A stretch of DNA of 22,338 nt. Source: CAZGYE01 sp964530165 (GTDB lineage Bacteria > Planctomycetota > Planctomycetia > Planctomycetales > Planctomycetaceae). The notes under the pieces are model-generated. The model was not told where the DNA came from, made no database searches, and saw nothing but the letters and a program-made list of their open reading frames with translations. The stretch covers positions 1 to 22,338 of the forward strand of contig CAZGYE010000062.1 of assembly GCA_964530165.1 (NCBI GenBank), in the 5' to 3' direction. Position numbers and translations under genes: made by a program. Shown piece after piece: positions 15,946-22,338 of this stretch (positions within the stretch are counted from its first letter, which is position 1; each line of letters begins with the position of its first letter).

Positions 15946-17925
15946 TTACTGTTGTTTTCCGGACAGCAGCGAGCGGACTATCTCGATCATCATGAGACTC
16001 CCAACGCCGGTTGCAGCCCAACCCTGAGCGGGATACGAAGCGGCGCCCCAAAGCTCGCCAGTCAACAGCACGGCGGCAGTGGCGTATGAAACGGCGGCTA
16101 TTGTTCCCGCGACCAGCAACCTTTTCTTTTGTTTCTTGCGAGCGTGCCGGGTAATTGCCGTGCGAGCCGTGAGATTGGCAATCTCGCGGAGGGAATCCAT
16201 GTCGCTGCGAACGGCTTCTTTGTCCACGGGCTTGCGAGGACTGGAGACCGCCGGCGCGCGCTCTGCACGTTCAGTTTCTCCTTGGTGCTCGACGGGCGTG
16301 TTCACGTCGTCGGTCCAACTGTCCGCAAGGGGGTCGTCCTCTTCCAGAATGACTTCCGCGGTGGCAGTCGCGGAGGGATCTTCCCGTCGGTCGCTGCGCC
16401 ATGGTTTGTCGGCCGATGTTTCCTGTCGGCTGCTGAGTTGTGGCGGATTGAACGATTGGCTGCCGCGGTTTCGTGATCGGTCGAGCAAGCCACGCATGTA
16501 ATCAGCGACGCTGTCGGGATTCTGTGCATCGTCCAGGTGGTATTCGCTCATTTCCTCGTCGGGTGCGGCGACTCCGGCCAGCGCCGAGCAGAGTGCTTCT
16601 GCGGTTTCTTCCTGTGGCCATTCAGATTCCGCTTCGCTGGATTCCGGTTCTTCATCGACTTCGAAGACGTCTGCGGAGCTGTTCTCGGCCGAGGTCTGCT
16701 CGGTGAACTGCATTTGCTGAACCTCGAGTCGTTCACGCTCGATGCGTAGAGATTCCCGTTCTTCTTCAAGACGGCGCTGCTGGGCGTCAAGAGCAGCACG
16801 CTCGGTTGCGATTTCTTTGCGCTGTCGCTCCAGTTCACCGGCCAGCTCATCGTTTCTGGCTTGTAGTTGGGCGGTTTTGCCGTCAAGCTCAGCAATCCGG
16901 TTGTGCAACCGCACGCATTCTTCGTGCAGTTCTTTCGGCTTCGGCGGTTTGCGGGATTTCGATCGTGCGAATCGCGACGACGCATACCACAGCAGGCAGA
17001 CCACGGCCAGTGCGACGAGAAAGCGGCTTCGACGACTCCCATCGACGATGACGGCCGATGGTGCATCCCCCGCACCGGCGTCGGATGGAGCCGGCCCAAT
17101 CGGGGCCGCGCTGTTCGTTTTCTTTCCGGGAACGCCGGGGGGTGGAGTGTCCACCGAAGGAGCCTCGTCGACGTCACAGAGACTGACGGTGGCGATGGCC
17201 GTGTCGCTCGCGCCGGTGGAGTCCGTCACCTGGACCTTCAGTTGGAAGCGCGGGTTGGTCTCGAAATCGAGACTGCTGCCGTTGCGGACCGTGATCTGAC
17301 CGGTTTCCGAGTCGATGGCGAATGCAGCTCCGGTGTTGCCGGCTGTGATGGCATAGCTGAGGGTGTCGTCTCGATCGGGGTCGGAAGCGGTGAGCGAACC
17401 CAGCACCGTGCCGACTGCGCCGTTCTCTGTCATGCGAAACGACTGGTCATCGAGTCTGGGAGGTTCGTTGACGTCGTCGAGGTTGACGGTCATGTGTAGC
17501 GTGTCGCGGACGAGCAAATCTTGAACGGTTCGCGGGTCGACGCCGGACCTCAGCAACTGGGTAAAAAAACGCTGGCGCAAATTGTCGCCGGTCTTGGCGG
17601 CAACATTCTTCACGTGCACGGTGAGGTTGAAATAGGGGTTGGCCTCGAAATCAAGTGCGCTGCCGTTCCTGACGGTAATGCGGCCAGTTTTGGCGTCGAC
17701 GGCGAAAGCATCCCCGGTGTTGCCGGCCGTGATTGCGTACCTCAGATCCTCGGTCGCGTCGGCTCTGGAAATGGCGACCGTGCCGACCACCGCGCCGACC
17801 GCGCTGTTCTCGGGGATGCGAAACACATTGTCGCCGGCCGCGAGCGAGGGAGACAACGCAAGCAAGAAAAGAAGCGTATTCAAAGCCGAAGCCTCCGTTT
17901 CTTTCTGACGCCTCATTTGACGCAT
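15946..17925 (-). CDS. Cadherin-like membrane protein with long coiled coil
   Basis: A 659-residue protein. A signal peptide (to about residue 30, LNTLLFLLALSPSLAAG) is followed by two cadherin-type repeats (about 33-155 and 157-255), each with PENS/TENG, DAFAVD/AAFAID, a G-x-I-TVRNGS strand and LDFE. DVNEPP and DVDEAP linkers follow the repeats; such linkers bind calcium. A disordered linker leads to a membrane span (about 304-320). A charged coiled coil (about 330-415, Glu/Arg/Leu heptads), an acidic disordered region, and two C-terminal hydrophobic segments (about 606-628 and 632-652) complete it. Repeat 1 has an insertion of about 30 residues before its last strand. An alternative TTG start at 17883 has a good GGAGG site and would begin MNTLLFLL. 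Function unknown; the layout suggests an envelope-spanning adhesion or structural role. Cytoplasmic placement of the coiled coil is inferred. Confidence 0.8.
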   Translation of the reverse strand: MRQMRRQKETEASALNTLLFLLALSPSLAAGDNVFRIPENSAVGAVVGTVAISRADATEDLRYAITAGNTGDAFAVDAKTGRITVRNGSALDFEANPYFNLTVHVKNVAAKTGDNLRQRFFTQLLRSGVDPRTVQDLLVRDTLHMTVNLDDVNEPPRLDDQSFRMTENGAVGTVLGSLTASDPDRDDTLSYAITAGNTGAAFAIDSETGQITVRNGSSLDFETNPRFQLKVQVTDSTGASDTAIATVSLCDVDEAPSVDTPPPGVPGKKTNSAAPIGPAPSDAGAGDAPSAVIVDGSRRSRFLVALAVVCLLWYASSRFARSKSRKPPKPKELHEECVRLHNRIAELDGKTAQLQARNDELAGELERQRKEIATERAALDAQQRRLEEERESLRIERERLEVQQMQFTEQTSAENSSADVFEVDEEPESSEAESEWPQEETAEALCSALAGVAAPDEEMSEYHLDDAQNPDSVADYMRGLLDRSRNRGSQSFNPPQLSSRQETSADKPWRSDRREDPSATATAEVILEEDDPLADSWTDDVNTPVEHQGETERAERAPAVSSPRKPVDKEAVRSDMDSLREIANLTARTAITRHARKKQKKRLLVAGTIAAVSYATAAVLLTGELWGAASYPAQGWAATGVGSLMMIEIVRSLLSGKQQ

Positions 17926-18417
17926 ATTTCAAGAAACATAGCATGTAAACTGCGTTGTGGGAGAAAGATTGGTCTCTCGGCTGGTCTCAGAAATCGCATT
18001 CAGACTGGCACGATCAATCGTTGTAAACGGACCGAACGCGTCCTTCTGGTTCCAAGACCGGGCGATCGCAGAGGTGCAGCCGTTGTACAGCCCGCAGAAA
18101 TGGTACGAAACGGAAACGACATTCAAGACGTCCCGGCGACACACGCGTCACCGCTGTCACGACCCGGGGCTGGACAATCCACACAGCTACTACACGGCAG
18201 ACACGGCGTCCAAGGCCGCAGTACGGAATACGTGTTACCGCCCTTCGGACCGAACACAATCCGAATTCGACTGACCGATTTGTAGTAATCCTGTGCGAAG
18301 CTGACGCTGGCTGGACCGATTCTTTCATCTGCATCGCTTTCGTTTCTTCGATCACATGTTCCAACGCATCTGATCGAGAGGACGCGGCAGATGGCTCCAC
18401 GATCCAAAGAGGTTCCC
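17926..18417. other. Divergent intergenic region
   Basis: About 490 bp between the divergent cadherin-like and LRR/TPR genes. Short frames cross it in several directions but have no family signature or convincing start. It must hold the promoters of both genes, yet no clear -35/-10 pair is seen. I found no repeat in it. Confidence 0.5.
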
Positions 18418-20040
18418 ATGTTGAAGCAGCATTTCAAAGTTGTCGTGGCTTCGGCCGGGTTGATCGGAATGGCGTGGTTGTGCGGCTGCAAGTCGGCCGG
18501 CACCCAGTGCTGCCGTCACTGCGAGCACGTCGACGTAACGCTCGCAGCGCCCGCGGACCAGGTTCCAATGGCTGACGACTCGGCCGGTCGCGAGCCGGCC
18601 ACCCCACCCGTCGCGCACAAGGAGATGCCCTACGACGAGCCGGTCGTGGAAGTTCCCCCGAACAACGATCGCCGGACGGCGGCAGCCCCCGAAACGGAAA
18701 GCGGAACGCAAGTTGATCCACAGCCCAAAAACACGACGCCTCGAGACACTACAAAAGAACCGGCGAAAGCCCCGCAAGACAGATTGGCTGCATTGAGAGA
18801 GCTGGGCTCTGTGATCGAGTTGAATCGGGATGGAGACGTCGTCGTCGTCGATCTTTCCGTCGCCAAAGCCGGCGATTCGGATCTGCGGCTTCTGAAGGAT
18901 CTGACGAAGCTCGAACAGTTGAATCTGCGCGGCTCGCAAGTGACCGATGCCGGTCTGGAACAACTGAAAGTCCTGGCAGCGCTCAAATTGCTCGACCTTG
19001 GAAAAACAAACGTGACCGATGCCGGCCTGGTGCATTTGAAGCAAATGACCCACCTCGAATACCTGCTTCTCGGGCACACCAAAATCACCGATGCCGGGTT
19101 AGTGCATTTGCAGGAATTGACCAACCTGCAAGGCCTCAGTCTCATTCGGACCGAGATCACCGAAGAAGGTGTGAAAAAACTCAGACAGTCGCTGCCCGAT
19201 TGTCAGATCGTGGCGGAGATTCGCGAGAAACAGGACGCAGCCTCCACCCCGCAGCACGCAGCCCCTGTCCCGCAAGACCCAGCCCCTGCCCCGCAGCACG
19301 CGACCCCTGTCCCGCAAGACCCAGCCCCTGCCCCACAGCACGCACCCCCTGCCCCGCAGGACCCAGCCCCTGCCCCACAGCACGCGACCCCTGCCCCGGA
19401 AGACGCCCAGCAACCTGCAACGGAAGAACAGAATGCCCCCGCAGCGGCGGACGATGAAGTGTCGGACCGTCAGGTCTCGCAGGTCGTCGATGAGATCGCA
19501 CGACTGAGCCGCGGCGATCAATCGGCCAAGTCGACGTCGGTGGTTGTGGATGCATCTCCGAATCGACTCGAGCTGCAAGTGAACGATCCGGGTTTACTCG
19601 GTTCGGTGGGGGAATTCTACGCCTCTGGGGGACGGTGGAGTGAAGCGGCCGACGTTCTCAGCACGGCCTTGTCAGCCTCGCCGGACGATGACGTTCTTCG
19701 CTACCGGTTGGCCGTCGCCCTGGCGAGAACCGGCGACGTCGACGGAGCCATGCCGCACTTCGTGAAATCGATCGGCAATGCTCAGGCGCACTACAACCTC
19801 GGCGTCATCGTGTACGAGGATGCTCTGAAAGCCAGCGAACACCACTTCCTCGAAGCGCTGCGGTACAACCCGAACTTTGACGACGCACGCTTCTGGCTCG
19901 CCGAAATCCGGCGTACGCGAGCGCGGATGCCGCGGCTGGACGCTCCCTTTCGCAGTCGAGGGACCTACGATCTGCTTCCTTTGCCGCTGATCTGCCCATC
20001 GCCTCAGCCGACGGATGTCCGTCAGGCGCGACTCCGCTGA
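18418..20040 (+). CDS. LRR and TPR lipoprotein with Pro/Gln repeat linker
   Basis: A 540-residue protein beginning MLKQHFK, a hydrophobic stretch and LCGC, a lipobox with Cys24 as the likely lipidated residue. A disordered linker (about 25-120) precedes planctomycete-type leucine-rich repeats (about 125-260, recurring VTDAGL-x-x-L). Then comes a Pro/Ala/Gln linker of 14-residue repeats (about 278-335), and a C-terminal TPR-like region (about 395-510; YASGGRWSEAADVL, VALARTGDVDGAM, YNLGVIVYEDAL). Both repeat classes usually bind proteins, so an envelope scaffold is likely; no partner is known. The ATG at 18418 is preferred because it gives a clean lipoprotein signal with AGAGG upstream. An in-frame ATG at 18391 also has a plausible site and would add nine residues. 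Confidence 0.82.
   Translation: MLKQHFKVVVASAGLIGMAWLCGCKSAGTQCCRHCEHVDVTLAAPADQVPMADDSAGREPATPPVAHKEMPYDEPVVEVPPNNDRRTAAAPETESGTQVDPQPKNTTPRDTTKEPAKAPQDRLAALRELGSVIELNRDGDVVVVDLSVAKAGDSDLRLLKDLTKLEQLNLRGSQVTDAGLEQLKVLAALKLLDLGKTNVTDAGLVHLKQMTHLEYLLLGHTKITDAGLVHLQELTNLQGLSLIRTEITEEGVKKLRQSLPDCQIVAEIREKQDAASTPQHAAPVPQDPAPAPQHATPVPQDPAPAPQHAPPAPQDPAPAPQHATPAPEDAQQPATEEQNAPAAADDEVSDRQVSQVVDEIARLSRGDQSAKSTSVVVDASPNRLELQVNDPGLLGSVGEFYASGGRWSEAADVLSTALSASPDDDVLRYRLAVALARTGDVDGAMPHFVKSIGNAQAHYNLGVIVYEDALKASEHHFLEALRYNPNFDDARFWLAEIRRTRARMPRLDAPFRSRGTYDLLPLPLICPSPQPTDVRQARLR
19249..19410 (+). repeat. 42-bp in-frame minisatellite
   Basis: Units start at 19249, 19291, 19333 and 19375; the last is partial and degenerates after about 19400. 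Each encodes 14 residues of the type PQHATPVPQDPAPA, and each is itself two diverged 21-bp halves. The period is a multiple of three, so copy-number change would only lengthen or shorten the linker between the LRR and TPR domains. Confidence 0.93.
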
Positions 20041-20060
20041 ACGGGCACACCAGGGCCCCA

Positions 20061-20103
20061 CGGAAAGCGGAAAGCCGAAAGCCAAATCGCTCTCAACTCT
20101 CAA
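20061..20103. repeat. Two adjoining 7-bp tandem repeats between convergent genes
   Basis: CGGAAAG, CGGAAAG, CCGAAAG and CCAAATC run from 20061 to 20088, then CTCTCAA twice (20090-20103). They occupy most of the 69-bp gap between the LRR/TPR stop (20040) and the WD40 gene stop (20110). The period equals that of the other heptamer arrays, but the sequences are unrelated. Confidence 0.83.
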
Positions 20104-20109
20104 CCTTCC

Positions 20110-20988
20110 TCAAGGGATTGCCGTCAGGTAACAGATTCCGTTCGCATGGCCGCTGAGGACCGCTTTGTTGTCCGGCGTGATCGCGACACTGTAAGTACCG
20201 AATGCGAGCTTCTTGGTCAGGATGACTTTGCCGGTCGCTAAGTCCCAGAGCATCACGTTGCCGGAATACCCGCCGGTGACCAGACGCTTACCATCCGGAT
20301 GCAGCGCTAAGCAATAGATGTAGTCCTGGTGACCGGTCAGTTGTTTGATCTGCTTGCCGGGAGCGACGTCCCAGACCCGGATCGTTTTGTCCATCCCCCC
20401 GCTGTAAAGCAGTTTGCCGTCTTTGCTGAACGCGAGAGTCAGCACGGAGTCCAGACTTCCCTGGAGCTCCTTGAGCTGTGTCCCCGCGGCAATGTCCCAG
20501 ATGCGAATGCTCTTGTCCTGACTCGCACTGGCAGCCGTCTTGCCGTCGGGACTGATTGCCACCAGGTACACGCTGCCGGTGTGTCCTTTGAGTTCCTTCA
20601 ACTGCTTTCCGTCGGCGGCGTTCCAGATGCGGACGGTCTTGTCCTTGCCACAGGAAACAAGCTTCTGACCATCTTTCGAGAAGCGGACACAGTCGACGAT
20701 TTCCGCGTGGCCTCTCAGATCGCGGATCAGACTGCCGTCGGCCGGGTTCCATAGGCGAATCAGCGCGTCCAATCCGGAGCTGGCTAAGGTCTTGCCGTCC
20801 GGACTAAAGTCGATCGAGTAAACCGGTCCTGCATGGGCCTCGATCGTGCGAACCGGTTTACCGGCGGCGACATCCCACAGCAGCACCTTCTTGTCGAAGC
20901 CCGCCGTGGCCAAGAGTTTGCCGTCTGGAGAAAACGCCAAACCACAGACCAAAGCATCATGTCCCTTCATCTCTGCTGGCAGCGCCAT
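20110..20988 (-). CDS. Seven-bladed WD40 repeat protein
   Basis: A 292-residue protein made almost entirely of seven WD40 repeats of about 42 residues, each with a GH-like start, an F/I-SPDGK turn and a DK-x-x-x-x-WD end (for example GHDALVCGLAFSPDGK, then KKVLLWDVAAGK). The last blade is degenerate (TPDNKAVLSG, ending CYLTAIP). Seven repeats close one propeller, a protein-interaction platform. The start at 20988 (MALPAEMKGHD) is chosen because GGAGGA lies six bases upstream and the first blade begins at once. A longer frame from 21075 would add 29 residues with a hydrophobic stretch, so export cannot be fully excluded. With the chosen start there is no signal peptide. No kinase or other effector domain is attached. 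It converges with the LRR/TPR gene. Confidence 0.9.
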   Translation of the reverse strand: MALPAEMKGHDALVCGLAFSPDGKLLATAGFDKKVLLWDVAAGKPVRTIEAHAGPVYSIDFSPDGKTLASSGLDALIRLWNPADGSLIRDLRGHAEIVDCVRFSKDGQKLVSCGKDKTVRIWNAADGKQLKELKGHTGSVYLVAISPDGKTAASASQDKSIRIWDIAAGTQLKELQGSLDSVLTLAFSKDGKLLYSGGMDKTIRVWDVAPGKQIKQLTGHQDYIYCLALHPDGKRLVTGGYSGNVMLWDLATGKVILTKKLAFGTYSVAITPDNKAVLSGHANGICYLTAIP

Positions 20989-21163
20989 CACGAATCCTCC
21001 AGTCAACGAGAAGCCAGGTATCGTCAGGACCATACAACTGACCTTAACATGCCGAGAGTTCCGCATCAACGACACGGGCCGATTCCTTCAGGGCCGGTCA
21101 CTCTTTCACAATGGCGAAGTGTGGCAATACGGATTTTGCAAGAAACTGGTGTCGACGATGCCC

Positions 21164-21191
21164 TTGCTTTCCCGCCGAATCCCACTATATT
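21164..21191 (+). promoter_or_regulatory. Probable promoter of tRNA-Ser
   Basis: TTGCTT (21164-21169), a 16-bp spacer and TATATT (21186-21191) form a good sigma-70-type pair. Transcription would start near 21198, about 22 bp before the tRNA 5' end, which is normal for a tRNA leader. Confidence 0.55.
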
Positions 21192-21219
21192 TTGAAAGCA
21201 GATCGACAGGCGATCAATC

Positions 21220-21308
21220 GGAGAGATGGCAGAGTGGCCGAATGCGCCGGTTTGCTAAACCGGTAAGCCTTGAAAGGGGCTTCACGGGTTCGAATCCCGT
21301 TCTCTCCG
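21220..21308 (+). tRNA. tRNA-Ser (anticodon GCT)
   Basis: The acceptor stem GGAGAGA (21220-21226) pairs perfectly with TCTCTCC (21301-21307), followed by discriminator G. The anticodon stem CCGGT/ACCGG encloses loop TTGCTAA with anticodon GCT (21254-21256), reading AGC/AGU. A long variable arm (about 21264-21283) is typical of class II serine tRNA. The T arm is ACGGG-TTCGAAT-CCCGT (21284-21300). CCA is not encoded. Confidence 0.96.
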
Positions 21309-21351
21309 CTCATCTATGAAGGTCTGGACAATGCGTTCTTGAGAATTTTTT

Positions 21352-21391
21352 TTGATTTTGTCGACATGAACTTGATTTTGTCAACATGAAG
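21352..21391 (+). repeat. 20-bp tandem direct repeat upstream of cupredoxin gene
   Basis: TTGATTTTGTCGACATGAAC (21352-21371) is followed directly by a copy with two differences (21372-21391). It lies after a run of eight T (21346-21353), in the AT-rich leader between the tRNA and the cupredoxin gene. It could be a duplicated operator or promoter segment; no regulator is identifiable. Confidence 0.75.
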
Positions 21392-21532
21392 ATGATATGG
21401 TCGCCCATCGTGCGAGAGCTGGCGTCGTGCTTCGTCCAACAGGGTGACAATTCAACGTTCGAAGCCAACTGGGCCGTCCCGCAAAGGGATGTCGATTGTG
21501 TACAAGGTTTGTATGGTTCTTGGAGGTCTGTG

Positions 21533-22177
21533 ATGATGAGAAGGCAGTCTGTTGACGTTGTTGCTGTTGGTTTGTCACTTATGTTTTTGGGTTTCTTGAT
21601 GTGCGATCATGCGTTGGCGACGGATGCCAAGGGTTCCATTAAGGGGACTATCAAAGCGCGCGGGGTCCGCAGCCCTGAGAACGTCCTAGTGTACATTGAG
21701 AAAGTGTCCGGCGAGTGTGAAGCCCCAGAAAAACCAGCCGAGATGGACCAGTTGAAGCTGGTTTTCGTCCCGCACGTACTGCCGATTGTGAAAGGCACTC
21801 GGGTCGAGTTCCACAACGGCGATCCGATTCTGCACAACGTGATGTGGCTCGCGAGCAAAGACGGAGCTTACTCGGCCCGCAACCTCGGGACATGGGGGAA
21901 GGGTCAGTCGAAGGGATTCACCTACAAGAAAGAGGGCCACGTGGTCATTTTGTGCAACGTGCATCCGGAGATGGAAGCCCATATTGTCGTCCTGCAGAAT
22001 CCGTTTTTTGCGGTCGTTGGCAAGAAAGGCGCCTACGAAATCCAGGACGTGCCTCCCGGTGAATACACCGTCAAGACGTGGTACCCCAAGCCGAGACGAC
22101 TCAAGTCCAAGTCGGCGACAGTGACCGTGGAAGCCGGCAAGACAACAGAGCTGAACTTCTCCCTCAGCCGGCGGTAA
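21533..22177 (+). CDS. Secreted cupredoxin (plastocyanin-like) protein
   Basis: A 214-residue protein. A signal peptide (about 1-32, MMRRQ then hydrophobic, ending DHALAT) is followed by a cupredoxin domain (about 35-155). The type 1 copper ligands are visible: His101 (PILHNV) and the cluster Cys141, His144, Met147 (CNVHPEM). A C-terminal carboxypeptidase-regulatory-like beta domain (about 158-212; GAYEIQDVPPGEYTVKTWYP) ends it. It is probably a periplasmic electron carrier or copper-binding protein. GGAGG at 21522-21526 supports the ATG at 21533 (or 21536); the frame extends upstream to 21386, but that part lacks protein character. The downstream start of an Fe-S oxidoreductase suggests a shared redox role, which is inference. 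Confidence 0.88.
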   Translation: MMRRQSVDVVAVGLSLMFLGFLMCDHALATDAKGSIKGTIKARGVRSPENVLVYIEKVSGECEAPEKPAEMDQLKLVFVPHVLPIVKGTRVEFHNGDPILHNVMWLASKDGAYSARNLGTWGKGQSKGFTYKKEGHVVILCNVHPEMEAHIVVLQNPFFAVVGKKGAYEIQDVPPGEYTVKTWYPKPRRLKSKSATVTVEAGKTTELNFSLSRR

Positions 22178-22214
22178 AGCGCGACCCATGCAACGCGGTC
22201 AAGCGCGACCCATG
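22177..22214. repeat. 14-bp direct repeat after cupredoxin gene
   Basis: AAGCGCGACCCATG occurs at 22177-22190 and 22201-22214, with a 10-bp spacer. It begins at the last base of the cupredoxin stop codon and lies before the next gene. Confidence 0.75.
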
Positions 22215-22248
22215 GAATTGGTCCACTGGTTCGGAAAGTGCTGGGTAG

Positions 22249-22338
22249 ATGGAGTCGTTCAAGCTACAGATGGCAGACGGATTGAAGTGGTTTCACGACA
22301 ACGTGAGCTGCCATGCCGCCTGCCCGGTGGGGACTGAG
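22249..22338 (+). CDS. Fe-S/FAD oxidoreductase, N-terminal fragment
   Basis: Only the first 30 codons are in the window. The frame begins at an ATG directly after an in-frame TAG and reads through GLKWFHDNVSCHAACPVGTE. The C-x3-CPVGT pattern is the start of the [4Fe-4S] Fer4_20 domain found in glutamate synthase small subunit-like and dihydropyrimidine dehydrogenase-like FAD proteins. There is no strong ribosome binding site. It is 71 bp downstream of the cupredoxin gene on the same strand, so co-transcription is plausible. Which family member it is cannot be decided from this piece. Confidence 0.6.
   Translation, partial: MESFKLQMADGLKWFHDNVSCHAACPVGTE

Noticed and set aside
17521..18285. 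Plus-strand frame of 254 codons overlapping the cadherin-like gene start
   Set aside because: It reads the antisense of the cadherin repeats and then intergenic DNA; no protein character.
21336..21353. Intrinsic terminator after the tRNA (TTCTTGAGAA then eight T)
   Set aside because: The stem can form only three or four A/T-rich pairs with almost no loop, too weak for a terminator; the T-run may be part of the AT-rich leader.
21220..21391. tRNA-associated integration site of a mobile island
   Set aside because: No integrase and no repeat of the tRNA 3' end is seen within the window.

Overview
The window reads as a stretch of a planctomycete chromosome, probably of the Pirellula/Rhodopirellula-like kind. 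This placement is inferred from gene content, not from a marker gene. It combines GC-rich coding DNA, an ExeA/GspA-like ATPase, secreted cadherin-like and leucine-rich-repeat proteins, DUF4838 and C45 hydrolases, a cupredoxin followed by an Fe-S oxidoreductase, and many short dispersed repeats. No phage, transposase, CRISPR array or plasmid gene is visible.

Layout. Positions 1-1557 (minus) hold an ExeA-like AAA ATPase whose C-terminal end lies outside the window; its 3' part is invaded by in-frame 7-bp tandem repeats. A divergent region (1558-1932) leads to a tight plus-strand operon: phoH, a PgpH-type 7TM-HD c-di-AMP phosphodiesterase, ybeY and a CorC/HlyC-type CBS membrane protein (1933-7121). 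This core set links RNA maturation and decay (PhoH, YbeY) with membrane and ion functions.

A 480-bp gene-free convergent region packed with repeats follows. Next come a secreted C45-type acyltransferase/hydrolase (minus), a secreted DUF4838 glycosidase-like protein (plus), a Kef-type cation/proton antiporter with an RCK domain (plus), and a large exported beta-propeller/PHP-domain protein (plus). A cadherin-like membrane protein with a long coiled coil lies on the minus strand, an LRR/TPR lipoprotein on the plus strand and a seven-bladed WD40 protein on the minus strand. The right end has tRNA-Ser(GCT), a secreted cupredoxin, and the first 30 codons of a probable Fe-S/FAD oxidoreductase.

The most unusual signal is repeat DNA. 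At least four sequence-unrelated repeat families share a 7-bp period, one of them inside a coding region. A 90-bp palindromic element occurs twice; one copy fills the gap between two convergent stop codons and the other sits just upstream of a gene start. A nested inverted-repeat element and a 22-bp triplicate lie after the CorC gene. I see no clear new multi-gene defence or metabolic system. The best candidates for undescribed biology are these repeat families and several unusual domain architectures.
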